Of a stretch of 64,000 nt of DNA, positions 31,234-38,786 are shown in pieces (the stretch's first letter is position 1; each line of letters opens with the position of its first letter). The notes under the pieces were generated by a model. It was not told where the DNA came from and ran no database searches. It saw nothing but the letters and a program-made list of their open reading frames with translations. Origin of the DNA: Faecalibacter bovis (GTDB taxonomy: Bacteria > Bacteroidota > Bacteroidia > Flavobacteriales > Weeksellaceae); the NCBI RefSeq assembly GCF_017948305.1, contig NZ_CP072842.1:288001-352000 (forward strand), in the 5' to 3' direction. A program made the position numbers and the translations under genes.

Positions 31234-31768
31234 TATAGTGTTTTTTCTCTTTGCCTGTGCAGTAAAGCGTAAGACAAAGGAAGTGGAACGGATTGAAATT
31301 AAAACCGAAAATCAAATCCGAAATGATTCTTCTGCAGATATAAAAATAGAGCATTCATCGCATGACTTTTTAAGTAACTATTCATCCAATGAAAGTTTGC
31401 TTTCAAAGCTTGGATTAGTATTTAACGGTAAATCTAATGAAGATAAAGGCTCGTTTTCTATTCAAGAAACTGATAAAGGGTTGCAGGTTGATATACAAGG
31501 AGCCTTGCAAATGGCTTTAGATAAAACGCATTCAAAGGATGAAACCTTTACAAAAGCTGAAGCAATTAAATTGTTTGATAGTATCATAAAAGCTAATCTT
31601 CAGCAAAATAAAACGGAACGATCCGAGCAGTTATTGGATAGCTTCAAAAGTGATACACAAAAAGAAAAAACAGATATAAGCTTTTGGATATATGCAGTAA
31701 TAGGATCAGTCCTCGTTGTTGGGACAGCAATTTATGTTGCAATTAAACAACTAAAAGGAGGTAAATAA
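31208..31768 (+). CDS. putative unimolecular spanin, lipoprotein with C-terminal membrane span, 186 aa
   Basis: N-terminus MRQLCIFLSIVFFLFAC has a lipoprotein signal with the likely lipidated Cys at residue 17 (box LFAC). The middle is polar and helical (KTKEVERIEIKTENQ onward), and a single membrane span sits at the C-terminus (about residues 162-180, FWIYAVIGSVLVVGTAIYVAI). An outer-membrane lipoprotein with a C-terminal inner-membrane anchor is the signature of one-piece spanins such as T1 gp11, which fuse the two membranes. It overlaps the lysozyme gene in another frame, the usual place of spanins. Confidence 0.68.
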   Translation: MRQLCIFLSIVFFLFACAVKRKTKEVERIEIKTENQIRNDSSADIKIEHSSHDFLSNYSSNESLLSKLGLVFNGKSNEDKGSFSIQETDKGLQVDIQGALQMALDKTHSKDETFTKAEAIKLFDSIIKANLQQNKTERSEQLLDSFKSDTQKEKTDISFWIYAVIGSVLVVGTAIYVAIKQLKGGK

Positions 31769-31792
31769 AAGTCCTTCAACTATTTAAAAACT

Positions 31793-31884
31793 TCTCACGG
31801 ATTTTAAATTTAGCACCAAAGCCACCGTTGGAGGACAGTAATGTCTTCTTAATGGTGGCTTTGCTATTTAATAAATCCGTGAGA
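31793..31884 (+). promoter_or_regulatory. large leader hairpin before the mom-like gene
   Basis: Outer arms 31793-31804 and 31873-31884 (TCTCACGGATTT with AAATCCGTGAGA) pair perfectly; inner arms 31818-31826 and 31854-31862 (AAAGCCACC with GGTGGCTTT) pair perfectly; the AT-rich bases between can mostly pair; and the 27-base loop holds a further stem (GAGGACA with TGTCTTC). There is no T-run after it. It ends 21 bases before the mom-like ATG, so it is well placed to control translation or read-through. Confidence 0.7.
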
Positions 31885-31905
31885 GCTACAAATGTAATAA
31901 AGAAA

Positions 31906-32637
31906 ATGGAAAAAATCATAGAAACAAAGAATTTAGGTAAACTAATAATTAAACAAATTGATAAACAAACAGCTAAAGAACTTATTATTAAAAATCATTA
32001 TTCTCACAAGTGGAATGATGGTGGATTTGGAGTGTATAATTTTGGGGTTTATAGCTATGATAACCCTGATAAATGCTTAGGATGTGCTGTATATGGTTAC
32101 ATGAAAAATGTTAAAGCAAAACTTATATCTCATCCAAATCCTAATGCTTGGATGATTGAATTAAATCGTATGTGGATTGATGATACCTTAGGAAAGAATG
32201 CTGAAAGCTTATTGATTGCACATTCCATTAAAATGATTAAACTATTAGATAAAAACATAGTTGCTATACAATCATTTGCTGATGGGCGTTTAGGTTGTGG
32301 AACCATCTATAAGGCTTCTAATTTTAAGTATTTTGGATATCATTATACTAAGTTTCTTAAACATAAAGAAACTGGAGAAATATCACATGAACAAAACTTT
32401 ACAAACAGTACATCTAAAAAGAGATTTATAAGAAGTAATATTGGCTTTATACTTCAAGATTGGGAGATATTCAGGGTTAAAACATACCGATACATCTATC
32501 CATTGGATAAAAAAGTAAAGATTAGATTTAAAGAAGAACCTTATCCAATGTATGAAAAAGGTCAAGAAACTGTAGAATGGAAAAGAAACATCCCTCTAAT
32601 TAAGCAAAGGCTTAAGGCCTTAATTGATGAAATGTAA
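31906..32637 (+). CDS. Mom-like adenine modification enzyme, 243 aa
   Basis: Related to Mu Mom, a GNAT-like protein that modifies adenines in phage DNA and so blocks many host restriction enzymes. Family features: NHYSHKWNDGGFGVYNFGVY near residues 30-49, ELNRMWIDDTLGKNAESLLIAHSIKM (about 85-110), IQSFADGRLGCGTIYKASNFKYFGYHYTKF (about 121-150), a GEISHEQ segment, and RYIYPLDKKVKIRFKEEPYP near the end. Start ATG 31906 is preferred to an in-frame TTG at 31828, which lies in the leader hairpin. I see no com-like zinc-finger gene beside it. Confidence 0.82.
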   Translation: MEKIIETKNLGKLIIKQIDKQTAKELIIKNHYSHKWNDGGFGVYNFGVYSYDNPDKCLGCAVYGYMKNVKAKLISHPNPNAWMIELNRMWIDDTLGKNAESLLIAHSIKMIKLLDKNIVAIQSFADGRLGCGTIYKASNFKYFGYHYTKFLKHKETGEISHEQNFTNSTSKKRFIRSNIGFILQDWEIFRVKTYRYIYPLDKKVKIRFKEEPYPMYEKGQETVEWKRNIPLIKQRLKALIDEM

Positions 32638-32740
32638 AATCCCAATTACTATATAAAGATAGTGATTATTAGCGAGTTTGCAAAATATTTACACTTCAAA
32701 ATGCATATATTTTATGTATTATTGTGTTAAAATTTATGAT

Positions 32741-33367
32741 ATGAAGTATTTATTTTTATTGATTCCTATAATAGCATTTTCAAATCCTAAAACAATAGAT
32801 TATCAGGAACAAATAAACCAATTAAAAGTAGAAAACGTTAAGCTAGAAGCTAAGTTAGAAGCTTTAAATGATGCAAATGATAAAATATTGAATACTATCT
32901 ATTGGACGATTGGAACAGTATTTACGGTGTATTTTGGTTTTAATTTGGTGAATTTTATTAAGTCAAATAGAGATAATAGTAAGGCATTAAAAGATTTAGA
33001 AACAAAATCTTTAAAGAAGGTAACTGAATTAGCTAATAGTAATTTACAAAGCTTTAATGGTAGAATATCATCAAGTATTGGCCAATTAAAAGATGACTTA
33101 AAAATATCTCTTACAGATTATCATCCAGATTCAGCTGTTTTAAAAGATCCTCAAAATATAATTTTATATATTGTTGCTACTAAAGTTGGAAGTGCTGGAA
33201 AAGCGTTATCTACATTAGATAATTACTTGAATGATCTTAAAAATAAAAATGAGACCTTAAAAGATGAATACAAATATGAACTAATTGATATTTTAAAGAC
33301 ATTTTACACTGAAGAATATTTAAGAGACCGTGTTGAAGATTTAATAATTAAATTGAAGGAATTATAA
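32741..33367 (+). CDS. membrane-anchored coiled-coil protein, 208 aa, probable cargo
   Basis: A signal-type hydrophobic N-terminus (MKYLFLLIPIIAFSNP), a heptad-rich stretch (EQINQLKVENVKLEAKLEAL), a membrane span (about residues 53-72, TIYWTIGTVFTVYFGFNLV), then a helical soluble domain with LKDPQNIILYIVATKVGSAG. No family recognised. ATG 32741 fits the signal peptide better than an upstream ATG at 32678. It is the last gene before the right end, a common site for accessory genes in Mu-like prophages. Downstream is a strong hairpin. Confidence 0.6.
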   Translation: MKYLFLLIPIIAFSNPKTIDYQEQINQLKVENVKLEAKLEALNDANDKILNTIYWTIGTVFTVYFGFNLVNFIKSNRDNSKALKDLETKSLKKVTELANSNLQSFNGRISSSIGQLKDDLKISLTDYHPDSAVLKDPQNIILYIVATKVGSAGKALSTLDNYLNDLKNKNETLKDEYKYELIDILKTFYTEEYLRDRVEDLIIKLKEL

Positions 33368-33372
33368 TATAT

Positions 33373-33411
33373 TTTAAACCCTGTTTAAGCATAAGTTAAA
33401 CAGGGTTTAAA
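33373..33411 (+). terminator. strong hairpin at the end of the last prophage gene
   Basis: A perfect 16-bp inverted repeat (33373-33388 with 33396-33411, core AACCCTGTTTAA) around loop GCATAAG, followed by only four T residues. It probably ends transcription of the late operon; the short T-run makes it an imperfect terminator. Confidence 0.6.
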
Positions 33412-33487
33412 TTTTGCGAAAAGTTTTGCGATTTTATATGAAAACTTGTTTTAAAAAAATGCATTTTTGGTTTCGCGGATTATAACA
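33412..33487. other. candidate right end of the prophage with transposase-binding-like repeats
   Basis: TTTTGCGA occurs twice, at 33412-33419 and 33424-33431 (12 bases apart), with a variant TTTCGCGGA at 33471-33479 just before ATTATAACA. Mu-type elements end in TG/CA with several transposase sites in the last 100 bases; the CA at 33486-33487 is a candidate terminus. The left end is outside the window, so this cannot be confirmed. Confidence 0.35.
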
Positions 33488-33553
33488 TCCTTTGTTTTTC
33501 ATTTTAAATAAATATTTGTTACAGTAAATTTAATTTTTTTTCAATAATAATAT

Positions 33554-33588
33554 AGCAAAAATAAAGCCGCACTTAGATAGTACGGCTT
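33554..33588 (-). terminator. terminator of the minus-strand host gene
   Basis: AAGCCG at 33564-33569 pairs with CGGCTT at 33583-33588; on the minus strand the stem is followed by TTATTTTTGC. It lies about 24 bases beyond the stop of 33612-34079. Prophage DNA probably ends before this site. Confidence 0.65.
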
Positions 33589-33611
33589 CAGTCGATAAAA
33601 ACTGTATATTA

Positions 33612-34079
33612 TTAGCTTAATAACGTATTAGCCCAACTTTTTTCAATAGGTAAAACCCAACTTGATTTATAGTCAGCTAAATTAGAAATTCCGTTATTAA
33701 AGACTTTAATATTATTGTAAAGACCTTCTTTTACTTTTGATTTAAAAGTAGGTAATTTTTCAATCTTAATATTTTCATTTTCTTCAAAAGCGATTAACAT
33801 TCTGTTTAAAAACTCAAAATTATATTCAGAATCTAATTCACGAATAATTTTTGTTAATTTATCAATAGAACATCCACTTGCTGAGGCCTGTTTTTCATCA
33901 ACACCAACAACAATAAATTGATCGTAAGGTAAATCAAAATCGGCTAAAAGAGCAGCTCCATGAGCATTCCAATCAGCGATAAAATTTTTTAACTTTGCTG
34001 TTATAATATCTTTTTCTTCAGAAGAGAATTTACGATTGGCTTGAAAAATCCAAATTCTTGAATCGTCTGCTAAATTCAT
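33612..34079 (-). CDS. Bacteroidota-specific conserved protein ('ABC transporter ATPase' in databases), 155 aa
   Basis: Matches a small protein conserved across Flavobacteriia that databases often label ABC transporter ATPase, although no Walker motif or ABC signature is visible. Conserved features: SRIWIFQANRKFSSEE at the start, NFIADWNAHGAAL, FIVVGVDEKQASASGCSIDKL in the middle, a trailing SW near the C-terminus. The GCSID motif may be functional, but the role is unknown. It is the first clear host gene after the prophage, with its own terminator. Confidence 0.85.
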   Translation of the reverse strand: MNLADDSRIWIFQANRKFSSEEKDIITAKLKNFIADWNAHGAALLADFDLPYDQFIVVGVDEKQASASGCSIDKLTKIIRELDSEYNFEFLNRMLIAFEENENIKIEKLPTFKSKVKEGLYNNIKVFNNGISNLADYKSSWVLPIEKSWANTLLS

Positions 34080-34121
34080 CGTATAAATTTTTAAATATTA
34101 AGACAAAGATAAGAAGGTTTC

Positions 34122-34310
34122 TTATTTTAACTTCACATTAGTAGCCATTAAACCTTTTTTACCGTTTTCTAATTTGTAAACGATTTGGTCACCTTCGCTA
34201 ACTCTATCAATTAATCCAGTTACGTGTACGAATACATCTTCACCGTTAGCATTTGTAATAAATCCAAATCCTTTTTCTTCGTTAAAAAACTTTACTGTTC
34301 CTTCTTGCAT
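34122..34310 (-). CDS. cold shock protein, 62 aa
   Basis: A single cold-shock domain with both RNA-binding motifs: RNP1 KGFGFI (about residues 13-18) and RNP2 DVFVHV (about 25-30). It binds single-stranded RNA/DNA as an RNA chaperone. Normal length for CspA-type proteins in this phylum, which are slightly shorter than E. coli CspA. It lies 21 bases after a second cold-shock-domain gene, so they probably share a transcript. Confidence 0.92.
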   Translation of the reverse strand: MQEGTVKFFNEEKGFGFITNANGEDVFVHVTGLIDRVSEGDQIVYKLENGKKGLMATNVKLK

Positions 34311-34331
34311 GTTATTTATTTATTAAATTAT

Positions 34332-34751
34332 TTATCTTTTTGATATTTGTGTTGCTTTAAACCCTTTTTCGGTTAAAACTTTTTTGAAAGATACATTATC
34401 TCCAACTTTTAATTGTTCTCTTGATTCTTTAAAGTGAAAGAAAATTTTATCTGTAGTATTTAATACTTTAATAAAACCAAAACCTTTAGCATCGTTATAG
34501 TTGTCAACTACACCTTCTATAAAAATTTCTTTAACTTCTAATCTTTCGTTGTTTTTAAGATCAGCTTCTTTGTCTTGTAAATGTGGTGGAACATCTGTAA
34601 AGTTTCCTAATACATCTACATAAACAATCATCTCTTCTAAAGATTTTCCTTTATTGTTGTTTTCTTTACGTTGCTCTCTTTTATTTAATTTTTCAAGTCT
34701 TTTAAGAACTTTCTTTTTATCTTTTTCTTTCTTTGAAGTAGATTCTGCCAT
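34332..34751 (-). CDS. cold-shock-domain protein with charged N-terminal extension, 139 aa
   Basis: The C-terminal part (from about residue 76) is a cold-shock-like domain: EGVVDNYNDAKGFGFIKVL followed by KIFFHFKES, the RNP1- and RNP2-like motifs. The first 40 residues are almost all Lys/Glu/Arg (KKEKDKKKVLKRLEKLNK), an extension that may add RNA binding or localise it to ribosomes. Such a protein is typical beside cspA in Flavobacteriia. First gene of a two-gene unit with a long leader. Confidence 0.85.
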   Translation of the reverse strand: MAESTSKKEKDKKKVLKRLEKLNKREQRKENNNKGKSLEEMIVYVDVLGNFTDVPPHLQDKEADLKNNERLEVKEIFIEGVVDNYNDAKGFGFIKVLNTTDKIFFHFKESREQLKVGDNVSFKKVLTEKGFKATQISKR

Positions 34752-34960
34752 AACTATTTTATTATTAATGAATATTAATATTCAAGACATTTGAAATTTA
34801 GATTCTAATAATAAAAGCTATAAGAAGAACTTATAAATAAATTTTAGAAGTACAGAAATTAATGAAAATTGACTAGGTCAAATGATAAATTAAAAAAAGT
34901 ATTGAAGAATAAATCTTCTAAATCTCAAGCCGAAATTGCCTTAAATATTTTGCAAAGATA
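34752..34960 (-). promoter_or_regulatory. promoter and long 5' leader of the cold-shock operon
   Basis: On the minus strand TATCTTTG lies at 34953-34960 (plus-strand CAAAGATA), a match to the -7 element. Transcription would begin near 34947, leaving a roughly 195-base leader with short inverted repeats (for example AATATTAATATT near 34772). Long structured leaders are typical of cold-shock mRNAs. I see no gene in this stretch, nor between it and the terminator at 35013-35042. Confidence 0.55.
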
Positions 34961-35012
34961 AGCAAATATATTTAATTGAAATTATTGTATATTATCTTTA
35001 ACAAAATTAAAT

Positions 35013-35042
35013 AAAAAACCATCTCTGATGAGATGGTTTTTT
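35013..35042. terminator. bidirectional intrinsic terminator
   Basis: AAAAAACCATCT (35013-35024) and AGATGGTTTTTT (35031-35042) form a 12-bp stem with loop CTGATG; A/T tracts on both sides allow function in both directions. It ends the 35061-35852 transcript reading leftward, with TTTTTTATTTAATTTT after the stem on that strand. Confidence 0.82.
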
Positions 35043-35060
35043 ATTGTATCTATGATTTAA

Positions 35061-35852
35061 TTATAAATCTTTAGCTTCCATGATTAATTCGGCTAAATCC
35101 TTTACCATAACTTTTGATTCTTGCTCGAAGTGTTTCACTCCGTCCGTCATCATTGTATTACAAAAAGGACAACCTGTTGCAATGATTTGAGGTTTTTCTT
35201 CTAAAGCTTCCTCTGTTCTTTCGATGTTAATGTCTTTGTCCCCTTTTTCAGGTTCTTTAAACATTTGTGCACCTCCAGCACCGCAACATAATCCACGTGT
35301 ACGACAACGTTTCATTTCTACTAACTCAGCATCTAATTTTTCAATTAAAGTACGTGGCGCTTCATAAACGTCGTTTCCACGGCCTAAATAACATGGATCA
35401 TGGAAAGTTATTCTTTTACCTTTGAAAGTTTCTGAACCTTCAAGTTTCAGTTTTCCAGCGTCTATTAACTGTTGTAAATATTGTGAATGGTGCAATACTT
35501 CGTAATTTCCACCCAATGATGGATATTCATTTTTTAAAGTATTAAAACAGTGCGGACAAGTTGTAACGATTTTTTTAACATCGTATGCATTTAACACTTC
35601 GATGTTCATCATTGCTTGCATTTGGAAAACAAATTCGTTTCCTGCACGTTTTGCTGGATCTCCTGTACAAGACTCTTCAGTCCCTAAAACAGCAAATTCA
35701 ACACCAATATTATTTAATATTTTTACAAATGCTCTTGTAATTTTTTTAGCTCTATCATCAAAACTTCCGGCACAACCTACCCAGAATAAAACTTCTGGTT
35801 GTTTACCTTCGGCCATGTATTGAGCCATTGTTTTAACAGTTATATTTGACAT
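35061..35852 (-). CDS. CCG-domain Fe-S oxidoreductase subunit (HdrB/GlpC-like), 263 aa
   Basis: Two cysteine-rich CCG domains typical of heterodisulfide reductase B-like proteins: the first around CVGCAGSFDDRA (residues about 23-34) with CPHCFNTLKNEYP (about 108-120), the second around HDPCYLGRGND with RGLCCGAGGAQMF (about 196-208) and ATGCPFCNTMM. Such subunits bind noncanonical [4Fe-4S] clusters in electron transfer from lactate or quinone-type donors. It likely partners the Fe-S membrane protein at 36394-37722. Confidence 0.85.
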   Translation of the reverse strand: MSNITVKTMAQYMAEGKQPEVLFWVGCAGSFDDRAKKITRAFVKILNNIGVEFAVLGTEESCTGDPAKRAGNEFVFQMQAMMNIEVLNAYDVKKIVTTCPHCFNTLKNEYPSLGGNYEVLHHSQYLQQLIDAGKLKLEGSETFKGKRITFHDPCYLGRGNDVYEAPRTLIEKLDAELVEMKRCRTRGLCCGAGGAQMFKEPEKGDKDINIERTEEALEEKPQIIATGCPFCNTMMTDGVKHFEQESKVMVKDLAELIMEAKDL

Positions 35853-35891
35853 AGTTTTTTGTAGTCTTTTTTGTTTTTTTTGAATCTTTAA

Positions 35892-36326
35892 TTAAGAATC
35901 GTGATTTCCATCATCAAAAACTTCGATGGAAACAGTTTTCTCAACTAAATCTGTAAATTTACCATTGTAACGAGTTGCTCTAACTAAGTGGTTATCTACC
36001 CAATGGTAATTTCCTCCGCGAGGTTTTCCCATTATTAAGCCATGATATTTAAAACCATGTTTTGCTAACCAAATTTCTGTATACTCTCGGTGATCTTCAG
36101 TTCTTGACGTAAAAAATGTAATAATGTGACCTTCGTCGTACCATTTGTTTAATGTTTCTAAAGCATCTGGATAAAGAGCTGCAGTTAACATTCGTTCTGG
36201 TTCTTCATTTGGAATATCATCGCAGATAGTCCCATCAATATCAATTAAATAATTTTTTACGTGCTCTGGTAAAATTGGGCTTACTTTTTCTCCGTTTTCG
36301 ATTTTTTCCTTTAAGAAATCTTCCAT
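35892..36326 (-). CDS. HAD-like phosphatase domain protein, 144 aa
   Basis: Motif I is DIDGTICDD (about residues 28-36), a HAD nucleophile Asp motif, followed by TFFTSRT (motif II, Ser) and a C-terminal WVDNH (motif IV-like acidic region). Small size and lack of a cap indicate a NIF/LNS2- or polynucleotide-kinase-phosphatase-like member. Homologues in Flavobacteriia are often misannotated as phosphoheptose isomerase. The gene sits between two Fe-S electron-transfer genes. Substrate unknown. Confidence 0.75.
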   Translation of the reverse strand: MEDFLKEKIENGEKVSPILPEHVKNYLIDIDGTICDDIPNEEPERMLTAALYPDALETLNKWYDEGHIITFFTSRTEDHREYTEIWLAKHGFKYHGLIMGKPRGGNYHWVDNHLVRATRYNGKFTDLVEKTVSIEVFDDGNHDS

Positions 36327-36393
36327 TGTGTGTGTATGTTTGTTATTTGTGTTAATTAATAGATTTGGAGTAAAAGCACAACTTCATCAGGAC

Positions 36394-37722
36394 TTATTCA
36401 TCTGCCCAGTTTAAACGATCGGCATTATTAAACTGCCATGGAGCACCATTATTTTCAACATTAGTCATCATCATATTTAACTCATTAGGAGCTGCAGATT
36501 GTTCCATTACTAGGTAACGTCTTAAATCTACAATAATTGATAATGGATCAATGTTTACTGGACAAGCTTGTGTACATGCATTACAAGATGTACAAGCCCA
36601 TAATTCTTCTGGAGTGATGTAATCATTAACTAATGATTTACCATCGTCCACGAATTTACCGTTTGTGTCAATGTTTTTACTTACTTCCTCAATACGATCA
36701 CGCGTATCCATCATAATTTTACGAGGAGATAATTTTTTCCCTGTTAAATTCGCTGGACATTCCGATGTACAACGTCCACATTCTGTACAAGTGTAAGCGT
36801 TTAATAATTGAACTTGATTTAAATCAAAAATATCTTTAGCACCAAAAGTTTCTGGTTCACCTGCTGGTTCTGCAGGTGCTGCGAATGGATCTGCATTTGG
36901 ATCCATCATCAACTTAACTTCATTTGTAACGGATTCTAAATTTGTGAACTCTGCTTTAGGCTCTAATTTAGAAAACCATGTATTTGGGAAGGCTAATATG
37001 ATATGTAAATGTTTCGAATAATATAAATAGTTTAAGAAGAAGAAAATTCCAATTACGTGAAACCACCAAGCTCCTCTTTCAACAATTGTTAAGAAAGTTA
37101 TATCATTAAACGAACTTAAAATAGGTGCAGTTAACCAAGAAGAAATTGGAAATGAACCTGCTTTCACATAATGTTCAGCTCCTAATTGTTGTAAGACTTG
37201 GTCAGCTCCATTCATTGTTAATAAAGCAAACATAAATGCAACTTCCATAAATAAGATGTAATTCGCATCTTCTTTAGGGAAATCTTTCATTTCTGGTTTC
37301 CAGAAACGTTGTACTTTAATAACATTACGACGAATCCAGAAAATAATACATGATACTAAAACTCCGAAAGCTAAAATTTCGAAAAATCCAATCATTGCAT
37401 CGTAAAATCCTCCCATGAAACTTAATACACGGTGTGTACCAAATAATCCGTCGATGATAATTTCAATTACTTCAATATTTATTAGTAAAAAACCAACGTA
37501 CACGATTATATGTAAAAATCCTGCAACTGGTCTTACTGTCATTTTTCCTTGTCCTAAAGCTACTTTTGACATGGTAGCCCAACGTTCCGATGGATTATCG
37601 AAACGATCAATCTTTTTTCCAAGCTTGATATTACGAATGATTTTCTTCACATTTTGTGAAAAGAACCATAACGAACCAATCATTATCAGAGCAAAGATTA
37701 CATTTGGAATGTAATTCATCAT
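36394..37722 (-). CDS. membrane Fe-S electron transfer protein (HdrC/NarI-like fusion), 442 aa
   Basis: The N-terminal half has five or so membrane spans with a nitrate-reductase-gamma-like layout (His-containing helices, for example near GFLHIIVYVGFLLI and VERGAWWFHVIGIFFFL). The C-terminal third carries two CxxCxxCxxxCP clusters: CTECGRCTSECP and CTSCNACTQACP, binding two [4Fe-4S] clusters. It probably passes electrons between the quinone pool and the CCG-domain protein downstream. The HAD-like gene lies between the two. Confidence 0.85.
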   Translation of the reverse strand: MMNYIPNVIFALIMIGSLWFFSQNVKKIIRNIKLGKKIDRFDNPSERWATMSKVALGQGKMTVRPVAGFLHIIVYVGFLLINIEVIEIIIDGLFGTHRVLSFMGGFYDAMIGFFEILAFGVLVSCIIFWIRRNVIKVQRFWKPEMKDFPKEDANYILFMEVAFMFALLTMNGADQVLQQLGAEHYVKAGSFPISSWLTAPILSSFNDITFLTIVERGAWWFHVIGIFFFLNYLYYSKHLHIILAFPNTWFSKLEPKAEFTNLESVTNEVKLMMDPNADPFAAPAEPAGEPETFGAKDIFDLNQVQLLNAYTCTECGRCTSECPANLTGKKLSPRKIMMDTRDRIEEVSKNIDTNGKFVDDGKSLVNDYITPEELWACTSCNACTQACPVNIDPLSIIVDLRRYLVMEQSAAPNELNMMMTNVENNGAPWQFNNADRLNWADE

Positions 37723-37759
37723 TTAATTTATTTTTTTTGTGAGTTTTGAGGTGTTGATT

Positions 37760-38734
37760 TTAGTTTTGAATTGGTTGTTTTTTGCCAAAAACAGAAATAT
37801 TTACATATCTGCTCGGATTTTTCTTTAAATCCTCTACTAACACGTTCATATTTTTGATTGTAGCTTGTAATTCATTTGCAATATCGTCTTCTTTGGCCAA
37901 TTTTCCTAAAGTTCCTTTTCCTTTATTGATATCATCCAATAAAATTGTAAGATTTTTAGAAGCATCTTCAAAGTTTTTGATTGTTTTCTCTAGCTCCATT
38001 GAATTGATTTTATCAGCAGTTTTACCGAATTTTTCAATTGTTGCTTTTGTAGAAGCTAAAGTTGTATTAGCATTATCTAATGTTTTAGTAATTGTCTTTT
38101 CATTAGATGCAATTAAATTGTTTGCCGAATTAGATGTTTTTTCGATTGACTTTGCTGTTGCATCAAATGAAGAAACTGTGTTGTTTAAATTTTTTAATAA
38201 AACTTTTAAATTTTGTTTATTTTCTTCATCTAACATAGAATCTACGCCTGCTAAAGTCTTATTTAAAGTAATTAAAACTGAATCAATTTTAGTTTGAGTC
38301 GGTCCTAATTGTTCTTGGAAACCAGCTAATAATCCGCCAGCTACACGACCTGGTAAATAATCACCACTTTCCGCAATATCTTTTCCGTAGTCTAAAATAA
38401 GTCGAACTTCTGGTCCAGACATAATTCCTGGTTCGTAGATTTCAGCAACAGTATTTTTAGAAAATTCTACATCTTTTTCAACTGAAATTAAAACTTCGAA
38501 ATGAATTGGTTGTTTATCTTCAATAATTTTAATTTCTTCTACACGACCAACTCTAAGTCCGTTAATCGATACTGGCTTTGATGGTGCTAGTCCACTAACA
38601 TTATCAAATTTAACTTTGAACACTCTTCCTGAAGTGAACATATTTTTACCTTTTAAAAAATTAAATAAGATAAAAAAGCTTATTAATGTTAATAATACTA
38701 CGACACCTATTTTGGCTTCTTTTGAAATCTTCAC
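37760..38734 (-). CDS. MlaD/Mce-family lipid transport protein, 324 aa
   Basis: N-terminal membrane span (about residues 8-26, IGVVVLLTLISFFILFNFL), then an Mce/MlaD domain (VKFDNVSGLAPSKPVSINGLRVGRVEEI...) around residues 40-120, then a long helical region with repeated SAN/ANTTL heptads (about 150-300). Periplasmic, anchored in the inner membrane, part of an ABC-type lipid transport system that maintains the outer membrane. Its ATPase and permease are not in the window. Confidence 0.85.
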   Translation of the reverse strand: MKISKEAKIGVVVLLTLISFFILFNFLKGKNMFTSGRVFKVKFDNVSGLAPSKPVSINGLRVGRVEEIKIIEDKQPIHFEVLISVEKDVEFSKNTVAEIYEPGIMSGPEVRLILDYGKDIAESGDYLPGRVAGGLLAGFQEQLGPTQTKIDSVLITLNKTLAGVDSMLDEENKQNLKVLLKNLNNTVSSFDATAKSIEKTSNSANNLIASNEKTITKTLDNANTTLASTKATIEKFGKTADKINSMELEKTIKNFEDASKNLTILLDDINKGKGTLGKLAKEDDIANELQATIKNMNVLVEDLKKNPSRYVNISVFGKKQPIQN

Positions 38735-38786
38735 GTTATGTATGTTTCTGCAAAAATAATTAATATTTATCTAGAATTAATCAATA

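Larger units (their letters stand above)
1..33487. mobile_element. Mu-like transposable prophage (left end not in window)
   Basis: Seen: a DDE transposase, a MuB-like ATPase, DUF3164-like and gp16-like early genes, gp36-like protein, DUF935 portal, MuF-like protein, sheath, tube, baseplate, fibre, lysis and Mom-like genes in one continuous block, followed at 33612 by genes typical of flavobacterial chromosomes. Known: this gene set defines Mu-like contractile-tailed transposable phages. Inferred: the element is probably functional, because I see no broken structural gene. The repressor and the left end are not visible and must lie before position 1. The right boundary near 33487 is a guess from the change of gene content, repeated TTTTGCGA motifs and a CA dinucleotide. 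The structural genes are split into two divergent blocks around 16598-16720, unlike the single late direction of phage Mu itself. Confidence 0.93.

Noticed and set aside
31828-31905. N-terminal extension of the mom-like protein starting at TTG 31828
   Set aside because: This stretch is the loop and right arm of the leader hairpin and encodes residues unlike the family N-terminus. ATG 31906 is the better start.
33373-33431. Possible CRISPR array or integron repeats at the prophage right end
   Set aside because: Only a single inverted repeat and two 8-base direct repeats 12 bases apart. No spacer-repeat pattern.
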